DNA from: Nocardiopsis coralli
Lineage (GTDB): Bacteria > Actinomycetota > Actinomycetes > Streptosporangiales > Streptosporangiaceae
Assembly: GCF_014892575.1 (NCBI RefSeq)
Contig: NZ_JADBGI010000017.1
Coordinates: 62,001 to 126,000 of the forward strand
Length of the DNA stretch: 64,000 bases
Reading direction: 5' to 3'
The position numbers were made by a program, and so were the translations under genes. Below are positions 1 through 8,464 of this stretch, in pieces. Each line of letters opens with the position of its first letter. Position 1 is the first letter of the stretch. Below the pieces are notes generated by a model that saw nothing but the letters and a program-made list of their open reading frames with translations, was not told the DNA's origin and made no database searches.

Positions 1-389
1 GGGTCGGCGCGCTCGTGGACGGCGACCTCGTCCTGCCGAACCGTGACTTCGCCGCGCGCCGCCTGCTCGACCACACGGTGCGGGGCCTGGGCGCGCACTA
101 CGGGACCGTGGTGGAGACCTTCAACGGCGAGATCGCCCAGGCCCTGGCGGCCGCGGGCCGGGGTGTGGCGGTGGTGACCGACGACCCCCGGTTCGGGCTC
201 CTGCCGCAGCGCATCACCGACGGCGCGGACACGCTGGCGGTGTCCCTGCACGCGGTGTGGGCCCACGACCACCACGCACACGCGGTACTGGAGACCATGG
301 CGCGGCGGCTGCAGGACTTCTGCCGGGAGCGCTACGGGGCGACGTTGGACGGGGACGGGCCGGTCGGCAGAAACACACCGGGCGAATAA
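1..389 (+). CDS. LysR-family regulator, C-terminal part (partial)
   Basis: The frame is already open at the window edge, so the first GTG at 15 is probably internal. The readable 129 residues look like the end of a LysR substrate-binding domain: a VETFNGEIAQALAAAGRGVAVV stretch typical of subdomain II, then a closing helix (LETMARRLQDFCRERYG). Such proteins are DNA-binding transcription factors whose C-terminal domain binds a small effector. The helix-turn-helix is outside the window, so the target genes cannot be named. The gene converges on the next one, 88 bp away; I see no clear hairpin between them. Confidence 0.7.
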   Translation, partial: VGALVDGDLVLPNRDFAARRLLDHTVRGLGAHYGTVVETFNGEIAQALAAAGRGVAVVTDDPRFGLLPQRITDGADTLAVSLHAVWAHDHHAHAVLETMARRLQDFCRERYGATLDGDGPVGRNTPGE

Positions 390-476
390 AACCCCCCGGC
401 GCACATTCACCCTATATTCACCATGGGTCACACAAAAAGGACCCGGTGCAAGGGGGCCGCATTCTTTCTGCGCCGC

Positions 477-1472
477 TCAGGCCTGCGCCTTCGCGATCCG
501 CTGCGCCTCACTCAACCGGTCGAGCAACCAGTCCGGAATGTGGTCGGAGCTGCGCGGGAAACGCTGCACGTCCCACAGGTAACACCGGGGGTCCGGGGCG
601 GGGTCGAACTCCGGCGGGTTCTTCTGGTCGAACTCCAGCGCGATCTCCCCCGACTCCCCGATCCGGAACCGCGCCCGGAACCAGGTGCCCTTGCCCTGCT
701 GGTACATGCCGGTGCGCAGGGTGTACAGGAGCCGGTCGGCCTCGGCGGGCAGCCACTCCAGTTCCGTGCCGGCGCCGACCCAGTCCACGCTGACGCGGGT
801 GTCGGTGACGCCGGCGACCTCCTTGTGGTCGATGAGGATCCCGGTCCACTCCCCCTTGGGGCGCAGGGCGTCGAAGGTGCGGTCGACGATCTCCTGCACC
901 ACGTCCATCATCACCTCGGGGGTGAGCCCGCCCGCGGGGACGCCGGTCTCGCGCAGCAGGGCGGCGTCGGTGTAGGTGGCCCACTCCAGCGGCAGGTCGT
1001 CCACGTGCTCGGGCAGCGGTTCGGTGCTCTCCTCGGCGGCCCCCATGAGCTTGAGCTGGAGCCAGTCGGGCCGGTGGTCGACCCCGCGGGGGAAGCACAC
1101 GTGGTCGAGGGCGAAGCTGCGGTCGGGGCGGGCCTCCCCGAAGTGGGGTTCCTCGTCGTGCTCGTAGCGCACGGTGTACCGACCGGGCCCCTCGACCTCC
1201 AGGTGGGCGGTGTACCAGGTGCCCACGGCCTCCAGGTACATACCGCTGCGCAGCTCGGCCATGAGTTCGGGGGCCGACGCCGGGGGCAGCCAGTGTTCGA
1301 CGCGCCCGTCGGAGAACATCGCCTCCAGGCGCACCGTCGCGAAGTCGACCAACCCGGTGTAGACGAGCCGGAGTTTGACCCAGTCGGCCGGGGCCGACGA
1401 GAGCAGCTCGCCCGAGACGCGGCGGAGGAGGTCGTCCTGCTCAGCGGGGGTCATCGCCTTTCGGGCACTCAT
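477..1472 (-). CDS. Duplicated YezG/DUF600-like protein (possible immunity protein)
   Basis: 331 residues if the ATG at 1472 (MSARKAMTP) is used; the frame stays open to 1610 but that extension has poor coding bias. The protein is two tandem copies of one domain. Each copy has an acidic strand region, W-L-P before a helix, GMY...GTW(Y/F)xA(H/R), an F/Y-rich strand, then FPR...D+(R/I)PDWL. The second copy ends at the C-terminus. This pattern resembles the YezG/DUF600 immunity-protein fold, which neutralises polymorphic toxins, but I assign it only by general resemblance. No toxin gene is adjacent. No signal peptide or membrane segment. It is divergent from the TadG-like gene at 1694. Confidence 0.5.
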   Translation of the reverse strand: MSARKAMTPAEQDDLLRRVSGELLSSAPADWVKLRLVYTGLVDFATVRLEAMFSDGRVEHWLPPASAPELMAELRSGMYLEAVGTWYTAHLEVEGPGRYTVRYEHDEEPHFGEARPDRSFALDHVCFPRGVDHRPDWLQLKLMGAAEESTEPLPEHVDDLPLEWATYTDAALLRETGVPAGGLTPEVMMDVVQEIVDRTFDALRPKGEWTGILIDHKEVAGVTDTRVSVDWVGAGTELEWLPAEADRLLYTLRTGMYQQGKGTWFRARFRIGESGEIALEFDQKNPPEFDPAPDPRCYLWDVQRFPRSSDHIPDWLLDRLSEAQRIAKAQA

Positions 1473-1693
1473 GGGTCCGCTTTCTAGTCGCGCCAAAATT
1501 CCGACCCGGGTCTTATCAGGCCGCACGCCCAGCAATACTATTTGCGCTCGGTGGTGGGTTTCGGGACCTTGCACAGAATGTCCTATGGTGCCACTGCGTT
1601 TTGTCCACACCCCACTACCGAACCCTCACACAGCGGGATATCCTGCGCGGTGCGGCCACTGCCCCCACGTTCCCCCACCCACCAGGATCCAGC

Positions 1694-2740
1694 ATGGGAC
1701 GATTCCGCGACGACCAGGGACAAGCCAGCGTCCTGCTGCTGTTCGGTCTCACTCTCGCCCTCCTCGCCCTCACCGTCCTGTTCGTGCGTGTGGGAGGCGC
1801 CAACGACCTGCGCTCGCAGGCCCAGACAGCAGCCGACGCCGCTGCGCTCGCCGCCGTGAGCGCGATGCAGGACGAAGCCGCCTCCGACCTCGCCTCCGGG
1901 TCCTTCCCCATGCCGGCCTACGACGAGGACGCCGCCACCGAGCGCGCCGAGGAGTACGCGCGCGCCAACGACGCGGTGCTCACCGACATCCGGGCCAGCG
2001 ACAACACCATGGGGCGCAACGGGAACATCGTGCGCGTGGAGGTGCGCGGGGCGCTGTGCCAGAAGGAGCTGGAGGAGGACGCCGGCCGCGAGAGCTGGAA
2101 CGACACGGTGTGCGACGGCGAGGAGGAGGACGTCGACACCGTCACCGGCAACGCGTCGGCGATCGCGATCATGCACTCCCCCACCGACTGCGACCGCGAC
2201 GGCGAGGACCTGAGCTGCGGCGGGGCCGGCGTCGACGACGTCTCGGCGGCCCGGGGGCTCATCGACGTCAACCTCGTCGACGAGGAGGGCGAGTACACCT
2301 TCGACCCCGACGCCGTGGTCTTCGCCAGCGGTGCGACGGTCTCCTGCGGGTCCCTCAACGTGATCCCCGAGGCCTGCGAGACCCACGAGGTGCTCAACGA
2401 GGAGTTCCCCGGCTTCTACCTGTCCGCGGGCGGCTTCCGCCCCGAGGAGGACAGCGACCACGGGCACGGGCAGGCGATCGACTACATGGTGGCGCCGTTG
2501 GGCGGTGAGCCCACCGAACAGATGGACCAGACGGCCCTGACGGTCGTCAACTGGGTCATCGAGAACCACGAGGAGCTCGGGGTCAAGGGGCTGATCTACG
2601 ACCGGGAGATCTGGAACCCCGCGCGCGACCCCCACGGCACGTTCCCGGGCACGGGGCGCCCGCACGGAATCGGAGAGGACAACACCCAGGGGCACGTGGA
2701 CCACATCCACCTGGCGATCGGCCCGCCGCCCATGCGCTGA
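1694..2740 (+). CDS. TadG-like secreted protein fused to M15-like peptidase domain
   Basis: 348 residues from ATG 1694; an open frame back to a TTG at 1601 is less likely. The N-terminus (DDQGQASVLLLFGLTLALLALTVLF) is a Tad/TadE-type type-III-like signal with one membrane helix, followed by an Ala/Asp-rich region typical of TadG-like proteins of pilus loci. The last about 110 residues differ: S254-D-H-G-H-G-Q-A-I-D263 matches the SxHxxGxAxD zinc motif of M15 D,D-peptidases, and D336-H-I-H339 supplies the closing HxH. The middle has paired Cys (DCDRDGEDLSC), consistent with an exported protein. It probably acts outside the membrane on peptidoglycan. A TTGTCCACA word lies at 1601-1609. No other tad genes are nearby except the pilin-like frame at 3788. 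Confidence 0.65.
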   Translation: MGRFRDDQGQASVLLLFGLTLALLALTVLFVRVGGANDLRSQAQTAADAAALAAVSAMQDEAASDLASGSFPMPAYDEDAATERAEEYARANDAVLTDIRASDNTMGRNGNIVRVEVRGALCQKELEEDAGRESWNDTVCDGEEEDVDTVTGNASAIAIMHSPTDCDRDGEDLSCGGAGVDDVSAARGLIDVNLVDEEGEYTFDPDAVVFASGATVSCGSLNVIPEACETHEVLNEEFPGFYLSAGGFRPEEDSDHGHGQAIDYMVAPLGGEPTEQMDQTALTVVNWVIENHEELGVKGLIYDREIWNPARDPHGTFPGTGRPHGIGEDNTQGHVDHIHLAIGPPPMR

Positions 2741-2858
2741 CCCGGCACGTCACGCAGGTCCTGGGCGGAGCCCCGGTGGTCGGGGGCCGGACACCGTCCA
2801 CGGACCCCTCGTCACGCCGCGCGGCCGGGCGGGTCTCGTACCTTCCTCGCGTCCATGG

Positions 2859-2867
2859 TTGTCCACA
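2859..2867 (+). promoter_or_regulatory. DnaA-box-like word TTGTCCACA
   Basis: TTGTCCACA, the actinobacterial DnaA-box form, followed by GG. It lies 51 nt before the ATG of the DUF559/AbiEi-like gene. The second gene of that type in the window has TTATCCACA 50 nt before its ATG. The function is unknown; the word could be part of the promoter. Confidence 0.4.
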
Positions 2868-2918
2868 GGCTCGGAATCCGTTCTTGTGGCGGGCCTCGGC
2901 CGGGCCGAACCTGGGCCC

Positions 2919-3791
2919 ATGGAGACCGAAGAGCACCTCCCCGCCCGCCTTCCCGACCACGACGCCCTCCTGGCCCGCGCCGCGGAGCTGCGCGAGCACC
3001 TGCACCCGGCGGCGGTCCTCGCCGAGCGGTCGGCGGCCTACGTCTGGGGCGTGGACGCCTTCCCCGACCGCCGGGACGCGGCCGAGCAGGTGCAGCACGT
3101 GTGCCTGCCGCCGCACGCGCGCAACCCGGCACGGCCGTCGGTGCGGGTGCACCGGGTGCGGTTGGAGCCGGACGAGCACACGCGGGTGTCGGACGTGCCG
3201 GTGACGGTCCCGCTGCGCACGGCCCTGGACTGTGCGGTGTACGCGCGTTCCCTGTACCTGGCCACAGGGTTGGTGGACCGATTCCTCGCCGCTGGGTTGG
3301 TGGGGGTCGAGGAGCTGGCGGCACAGTCGGGGCGGACACGGTCATGGCGGGCGCGTGAACGGTTGGAGCGGGTGCTGGCGTTGGCATCGCCGGCGAGCCA
3401 GTCGCAGCCGGAGAGCTGGGCGCGGGTGCTGTTCCGTGAGGCGGGCCTGCCGCCGCCGACACCGCAGTGCCCGGTGAGCACCGCCCGGGGGTTGTTCCAC
3501 GCCGACCTGGGGTGGCCGCACCAGACGACGGTGGTGGAGTTCGACAGCGTGCGCCACCACCACACGCTCGAGCAGCGCCGGCAGGACGGGCAGCGGTGGC
3601 GGGCGATGGTCCGGGCAGGGTGGGCCGTGGTGTCGGTGAACCTGCACGACCTGGGACCGGGCGCGGGGGCGCTGGTCCTCCGGTTGCGCCGGGTGCTGCA
3701 GGCGCGGGGCTGGTGGTGCACCCCGCCCGAGGCGGAGCGCCTGGACCGGTCGTTGTGGCGGTTGCGTCGGCGCGCGCCGGTCCTGCGGTGA
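2919..3791 (+). CDS. AbiEi/DUF559-type protein (nuclease-like C-terminal domain)
   Basis: 290 residues from ATG 2919; a TTG at 2859 is in frame but lies within the DnaA-box-like word. The N-terminal part resembles the DNA-binding/regulatory half of AbiEi-like proteins (AAYVWGVDAFP, a strand-rich HRVRLEP...VSDVPVTVPLRTALDCA segment). The C-terminal part resembles DUF559/Vsr-like PD-(D/E)xK folds: SQPESWARVLFREAGLP, then HADLGWP, then VVEFD, then R...RAGWAVVSV. These supply an E...D...ExD arrangement. The family is common in actinomycetes, usually as solitary genes, and its role is not established. The stop codon overlaps the next start (GTGA). It shares architecture and upstream motif with the gene at 52934. 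Confidence 0.65.
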   Translation: METEEHLPARLPDHDALLARAAELREHLHPAAVLAERSAAYVWGVDAFPDRRDAAEQVQHVCLPPHARNPARPSVRVHRVRLEPDEHTRVSDVPVTVPLRTALDCAVYARSLYLATGLVDRFLAAGLVGVEELAAQSGRTRSWRARERLERVLALASPASQSQPESWARVLFREAGLPPPTPQCPVSTARGLFHADLGWPHQTTVVEFDSVRHHHTLEQRRQDGQRWRAMVRAGWAVVSVNLHDLGPGAGALVLRLRRVLQARGWWCTPPEAERLDRSLWRLRRRAPVLR

Positions 3792-4379
3792 GGGGGCGGC
3801 GGGTGCGCGGGGACGGGGGTGCGGGGGTGTTGGAGTACGTGGCGGTGGTGGTGCTGGTGGCGGCGGTGTTGATCGGAGTGGCGGCGGGGGTTCCGTGGGA
3901 CCGGGTCTCCGGCGGCACGGGGACGGCGGTCGGGCGGGCCCTGGGCGAGGACGCGGAGGAGGTCCCGGTCCCGGTTCCGGAGGGCGAGTGGACCCTGGAC
4001 CCGTTGGAGGCGGCGGACGCGGTGCGGCGGTGCCTGGACGGGGTGTGGGTGCCCGATCCGGTGTCGCGGGTGGACTGCGCGTTGGCGTTGCTGGGGCTGT
4101 TGGACGCGCCGGTCCTGGAGCAGACGGTGCTGCGGTTGGAGGCGGAGGAGTTGCACGAGCTGTTCACGAGCGGGCGGTTCAGCGCGTCGACGGTGGCGCG
4201 CCGGGTGGTGACCACGGTGTGGGAGCACGGGTCCCAGGAGGTGTGGGAGCGGCTGTCCCGCACGAGCACGTTCGCGTTCCTGCGCCCGGTAGTGGAGGAC
4301 CCCCGTGCGCAGTACGCACTGCGGTTCGTCCAGGTGGGATCGGAATACGTGCGCCCCGTTCTCGAACGGAAAGCGATGA
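3788..4379 (+). pseudogene. Pilin-like membrane protein with no in-frame stop (frameshift suspected)
   Basis: A GTG at 3788 overlaps the previous TGA by four bases, suggesting translational coupling. The product starts MRGRRVRGDGGAGVLEYVAV and continues with one strong hydrophobic helix; the GVLEYV motif recalls Flp-type pilin signals. About 160 residues of soluble sequence of unknown function follow. Codon bias is strongly coding up to about 4370 and then fades. In this frame there is no stop until 11746, far into antisense of other genes. The +1 frame has TGA at 4377-4379, exactly where bias is lost, so I end the feature there and suspect a 1-nt indel at about 4330-4376, biological or from sequencing. 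Confidence 0.45.
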
Positions 4380-4466
4380 CGCAGCGTCATACCCCGCGTA
4401 CGCATCATGCCCGGACGTGGTACGCCGACCCCTCGGGCTCCTCCCGTCAGAAGCGAGGCCCTGGAC

Positions 4467-5363
4467 GTGTCGTCGACGAATCCCCCCGATCGCGGCACCG
4501 AGACCGCCCCCGGACCCGACGCGCCGCGGCGCAGACCCCACTGGCTGCTGGTGGCCGCGGCGGCGGTGCTGTGCCCGGCCGTGGTGGTGGCCGGGTGGCA
4601 GGCGGGCCACGTCATCACACACGACCTGGGACCCGGGGCACCGGCCACGCAGGAACCCCGGCCGCTGTCGGCGGCCCCGCCGGTGGAGGCGAGCGATCCG
4701 GCACAGGCGGAGGAGTTCGTGCGCTCGGCGGCGCTGAGGGTGGACGCGGCGCAGGGGTTCCGGGTGGTCTTCTTCGTGCACGGAGCGGGAACGGACGCGT
4801 CGGTGGGGTTGGCCTCGCTCGATCCCGGTTCGGCCGAGCGCGGGCACGGGCGGGCCGTCTTCGACTCCGGGTCGGAGCCGCGGTTCGATCACACCTTCAC
4901 CGCGGTGGACGGCACCCGGGTGGTGCGCCACGGGGCGGACGACGGGCGGTGCTCGATGGCGGCGGGGCCGGGCGATCCGGAGCCGTCGGTGATCGAGGAG
5001 CCCTCCGACGCCGATGCGTACCTGTGCTCGCGCGGTTTCGCCTCGGCCAAGCTCTGGGAGGTGCTGGCCTCCTCGGAGGACCTCCGGTACGAGGGCGAGG
5101 AGTACACCGACCTGGTTCCGTTGTCCGACGACCCCGCCGACGGGGACTCGCAGGGTTCGGAGCGGGTGCCGGCGCACCGCTACACCGGCACCTTCACTGC
5201 GTTGGTGGGCGGATACGACCCGCAGGGACAGGAGAACGTGCTCTCACCGGTGGAGGAGACCGGGTTCGACCTGTGGATCGACACGGACGGCCTCCCCCGC
5301 CGGTTCGTGCACGACGACGGGGCGGGGACCGGCGAGACCTACGACGTGCACGCACTCTCCTGA
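4467..5363 (+). CDS. Membrane-anchored exported protein, LprAFG-like features
   Basis: 298 residues from GTG 4467, preceded by GCGAGG at good spacing; an ATG at 4407 is possible but weaker. A cytoplasmic Pro/Arg-rich start is followed by one helix (WLLVAAAAVLCPAVVVAGW) near residues 25-45, then an extracytoplasmic domain. Features such as GLASLDPGSAERG, RYTGTF and FDLWIDTDGLPRRF resemble beta-rich LppX/LprAFG-type or LolA-like folds that bind lipids or sit at the cell surface. No lipobox Cys is in the right place, so it is likely membrane-anchored rather than a lipoprotein. The function is not assigned. Confidence 0.55.
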   Translation: MSSTNPPDRGTETAPGPDAPRRRPHWLLVAAAAVLCPAVVVAGWQAGHVITHDLGPGAPATQEPRPLSAAPPVEASDPAQAEEFVRSAALRVDAAQGFRVVFFVHGAGTDASVGLASLDPGSAERGHGRAVFDSGSEPRFDHTFTAVDGTRVVRHGADDGRCSMAAGPGDPEPSVIEEPSDADAYLCSRGFASAKLWEVLASSEDLRYEGEEYTDLVPLSDDPADGDSQGSERVPAHRYTGTFTALVGGYDPQGQENVLSPVEETGFDLWIDTDGLPRRFVHDDGAGTGETYDVHALS

Positions 5364-5392
5364 GCGCGTCCGGCTCGACCCGGGGAGCCCGC

Positions 5393-6448
5393 TCACTCGG
5401 GCACGCCGGCCCCGTCCGCGACCAGGTCGGGGACCTCCGTGGTGGGGTCGAGCTCGTAGACGTAGGGCGGGTCGGGCACCTCGCCTCGGATCTCGGGTTG
5501 CGGGGTGTCCACGAGCAGGTTGTCGCGGGCCTCGATGTTGCCGGGTTCGTCCTCGTCGGGGGTGACCGAGAGCTCGGAGTTCTGGAAGTAATTGCCCTCC
5601 GCCAGCACGTTCGAGGCGTGGGCGGACTCCACCCCGTACTCGCCGTTGGAGCGGAAGTAGTTGTTGAACACGTGCACGTGTTCGGCGTTGCGGGCGCGGG
5701 GGTGGTGGCCCGCGGTGCCGTCGAAGTGGTTGTGGTGCACGGTCACGTGGAGCGCACCGGGTTCGTCGTCGGCGCCGCCGATGGTCAGGGCGGAGGCGGC
5801 CTCGGTGAAGCGGTTCCAGGCCACGGTGACGTGGTCGGCGCCGTCGGCGATCTCGAGCAGGGTCCCGTCGTCGCCGGTGAAGGTGGACCGGTGCACCCAC
5901 ACGTTGCTCGCCCCGCCGCGGACAGCCACGGCGGTGCCGTCAGCATCGAAGGACAGGCCGGTGAGCACGACGTTGTCGGCCCCGTCCACGACCAGTCCGC
6001 CGCCGGTGAGCGCGGCGCCTTCGTCGGATGCCACGAGCGTGGTGTCGGAGGGCACCTGCACGTCCCCGTCGAGCTCGATGGCGCCCTGCAGCTCGACGAC
6101 GAGGGGGCCGTCCTCCTCCAGGTGCGCGCTGAGCTCGTCGGCGTCAGTGGCGGTCACCGGGTCGGCGTCGCCTCCCCCGGTCACGCCGCCGCCGTCCTCG
6201 GGCTCGCCGGACGCTTCGGTGTCGCCGTCCCCCTCGTCATCGGCGGGCGCGGGTTCGGTGGCCCAGCCGACGGGGGTCTCGGGCTGCTCGTCCTCCGGGG
6301 GCGGACTGGACTCGTCGGCCTCTTCGGGGTCGGCGTCGGCGCCGACGGGCGGGTCCGAGGGCCCGGGGTCGGGCTGCTGCGAGCAGGCGACGAGCGCCGC
6401 GCACAGCAGTGCGAGAGGGACCTGCAGGACGGTCGGGTGCAGTCGCAT
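5393..6448 (-). CDS. Lipoprotein pectate lyase, PL1-type beta-helix
   Basis: 351 residues. The ATG at 6448 follows GGAAAG and opens a lipoprotein signal ending LVAC, so the mature protein is tethered outside the cell by Cys near residue 20. A Pro/Asp/Glu-rich linker of about 90 residues follows, then a parallel beta-helix domain with repeated V-x-G/N-N strands. VTVHHNHFDGTAGHHPRAR...HVHVFNNYF is the family-1 pectate lyase signature, including the Arg-bearing loop. The enzyme would cleave polygalacturonate by beta-elimination. The first Arg of the usual RxPRxR is His here. It lies 219 bp downstream of the Dpp-type binding protein on the same strand, but may be transcribed separately. Confidence 0.8.
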   Translation of the reverse strand: MRLHPTVLQVPLALLCAALVACSQQPDPGPSDPPVGADADPEEADESSPPPEDEQPETPVGWATEPAPADDEGDGDTEASGEPEDGGGVTGGGDADPVTATDADELSAHLEEDGPLVVELQGAIELDGDVQVPSDTTLVASDEGAALTGGGLVVDGADNVVLTGLSFDADGTAVAVRGGASNVWVHRSTFTGDDGTLLEIADGADHVTVAWNRFTEAASALTIGGADDEPGALHVTVHHNHFDGTAGHHPRARNAEHVHVFNNYFRSNGEYGVESAHASNVLAEGNYFQNSELSVTPDEDEPGNIEARDNLLVDTPQPEIRGEVPDPPYVYELDPTTEVPDLVADGAGVPE

Positions 6449-6667
6449 CGGGAACTTTCCAGCGAGCGGGGGTGGAGGGCGGCGCGATCCGCGGGGGATG
6501 GTGCCCCCGATTGTCGCATCATCCGAACCGGCGACGCGCCCGGACACCCGGCACAGCAGGCGATCCCGCACACGCGCAGGGGCGCCGCACCTCCGCTGGG
6601 GAGGCACGGCGCCCCGGGGTTCACCGTGGGGAACCGGCCGGTTCCGGGTGGAGCGGGTGGACGGGTG

Positions 6668-8386
6668 TTACTCGCCCTCGGCCGCCCAGCCGATGTCCTC
6701 GTAGATCCACTCGACGGCCAGGCCGGACTCACCGAAGTTGTGCAGGTTCTCGTCCATGACCCAGAAGCCGGGGCGCTCGTACAGCGGGATGGTCACGACC
6801 TCGTCCCACAGCGCCGCGTCGATCTCGTTGGCGAGCTCGGCGTAGCGGTCCTCGTCGGTCTCCTCGGCCATCTCGTCGAAGAGGTCGTTGATCTCGGGCG
6901 TGGAGTGCTGGCTGTTGTTGTTGCCCCAGTCCTCGCCGTCCTCGTCGAGCGGGCCGCCGTAGTTGCCCTTGGTCCCGCTGTGGAACGGGTGCTGCCCGGT
7001 GAGCACGAACGCGGCCATCTCGAAGTTGCCCGGCGTGATGTACTCGGTGAACAGCGCGTTGGCCGGGACCTGCTGGATCTGCACGTCGATGCCGACCTCG
7101 GAGAGCATGTCCTGCGCGATCTCGCCCTCGTCCTGGGCGATCTCCAGGCCCTCGGAGACGATGAAGTCGATGGTGAGCTCGTCGCCGTCCTCGTTGGTGC
7201 GGACGGTCTCCTCACCCTCCAGGGTCCAGCCGGCCTCGTCGAGGAGGTCCTCAGCGCGGTCGATGTCGACGTCGCCCAGGTCGCCGCTGTTGTCCTGGTA
7301 ACCGTGCTGGCTGGAGCGCAGCAGGCGGTTGACCTCACCGGTGATGGGCCAGTCCACCGAACCCAGCGAGACCTCGGCCATGACGTCGCGGTCGATGGTC
7401 AGGGCGATGGCCTGGCGCACCCGCTTGTCCTCCAGGCGGGGGCTGGAACCGTTGAGGTTGATGAACCGGTGGCCGTGGTTGACGGCGCGGGTGAAGTAGG
7501 CGCCGTCGCCCTCCTGCTCCTCCAGGCGCTGGTAGGCGGCGGCGTCGTAGCCCAGGTAGAAGGCGTCGATCTCGCCGTTGTCGAAGGCGCCGGCCATGGC
7601 GTCGCTGTCCATGGCGTCGAAGATGATGCGGTCGAGCTTGGGCTCCTCGCCCCACCAGTCCTCGTTCTTGTGGAGGGTGATGCGCTCGGCGACCTCGTCG
7701 AACTCGGCGTCCCCGAACGGGCCGGCGGTCAGCGGCAGGTCGCGGTAGTAGTCCTCCGCGAACGCCTCGTCGTCGTCCATGGACTCGGCCGGGTAGAGCT
7801 CGTTGAAGAACGTGGGCCACTCGCCGTAGGGCTCGCTCAGCTGCAGGGTGAACGAGAACTCGTCGTCGCCCTGCTCGACCGACTCGATGCGCTCGTAACC
7901 CACGGTGGAACCGAGCTCGAAGTCGCCGTCGCGCTCACCGCTTCGGGTGATGGCGTTGGCCTCGTAGTCCTCCCAGGTGACCGGTTCACCGTTGGACCAC
8001 TCGGCGTCCGGGTTCAGCTCGTACCAGACCTCGAGGCCGTCGTCGCTGACCCCGTAGTCGAGCACGTAGTTCGGGTTGTTCTCGTACCCGCCCTCCTCGT
8101 CGAAGTTCGAGGCGGAGGGCATGGCCGCGGCAATGACACGGCGCACGTCGGCCTTGTTGCCCTGCACGTGGGCCAGGTTGTGCTGATCCTCGTACTCGCT
8201 GAGGGCGAAGACGAAGTCGCCGCCGTCCTGCAGGTCGTCGCGGTCGGCCGGGTTGAGGTCCGAGGCGGGCAGCGCCTCGGCCTCCTCCTGGCCGCCCTGG
8301 CCGTCGCCGTCGTCGGAGCCGCAGGCGCTGGCCATGAGGACCAGGGCTGCGGCGGGGGCGAGATAACGCCACTTCCCGATTCGCAT
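6668..8386 (-). CDS. Peptide/oligomer ABC transporter substrate-binding lipoprotein (family 5)
   Basis: 572 residues, the usual size for DppA/OppA-type receptors. The start has a very good AGGAGG and a lipoprotein signal (LVLMASACGS, lipid-bearing Cys at residue 22). The body carries family-5 features such as WSNGEPVTWEDYEANAITRSGE, a region around FINLNGSSPRLEDKRVRQAIALTIDR, and a C-terminal FWVMDENLHNFGES segment. It binds substrate outside the membrane and delivers it to the permeases encoded upstream (11605 and 12662). It is the last of four clustered transporter genes (B-C-DF-A). The substrate could be peptides or sugars; the nearby pectate lyase gives only a weak hint for oligogalacturonides. 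Confidence 0.9.
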   Translation of the reverse strand: MRIGKWRYLAPAAALVLMASACGSDDGDGQGGQEEAEALPASDLNPADRDDLQDGGDFVFALSEYEDQHNLAHVQGNKADVRRVIAAAMPSASNFDEEGGYENNPNYVLDYGVSDDGLEVWYELNPDAEWSNGEPVTWEDYEANAITRSGERDGDFELGSTVGYERIESVEQGDDEFSFTLQLSEPYGEWPTFFNELYPAESMDDDEAFAEDYYRDLPLTAGPFGDAEFDEVAERITLHKNEDWWGEEPKLDRIIFDAMDSDAMAGAFDNGEIDAFYLGYDAAAYQRLEEQEGDGAYFTRAVNHGHRFINLNGSSPRLEDKRVRQAIALTIDRDVMAEVSLGSVDWPITGEVNRLLRSSQHGYQDNSGDLGDVDIDRAEDLLDEAGWTLEGEETVRTNEDGDELTIDFIVSEGLEIAQDEGEIAQDMLSEVGIDVQIQQVPANALFTEYITPGNFEMAAFVLTGQHPFHSGTKGNYGGPLDEDGEDWGNNNSQHSTPEINDLFDEMAEETDEDRYAELANEIDAALWDEVVTIPLYERPGFWVMDENLHNFGESGLAVEWIYEDIGWAAEGE

Positions 8387-8464
8387 GGGGGTTTTCCTCC
8401 TAGGGATGCGTCGACCAGCGCGCGGGACGGCGCCGGCCCTGCCAGACGGAACCTCGGCGGCCGC

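Noticed and set aside
6630..6645. Perfect palindrome GGAACCGGCCGGTTCC
   Set aside because: It has no loop or adjoining promoter, and GC-rich palindromes of this length arise by chance here; not enough to call an operator or terminator.
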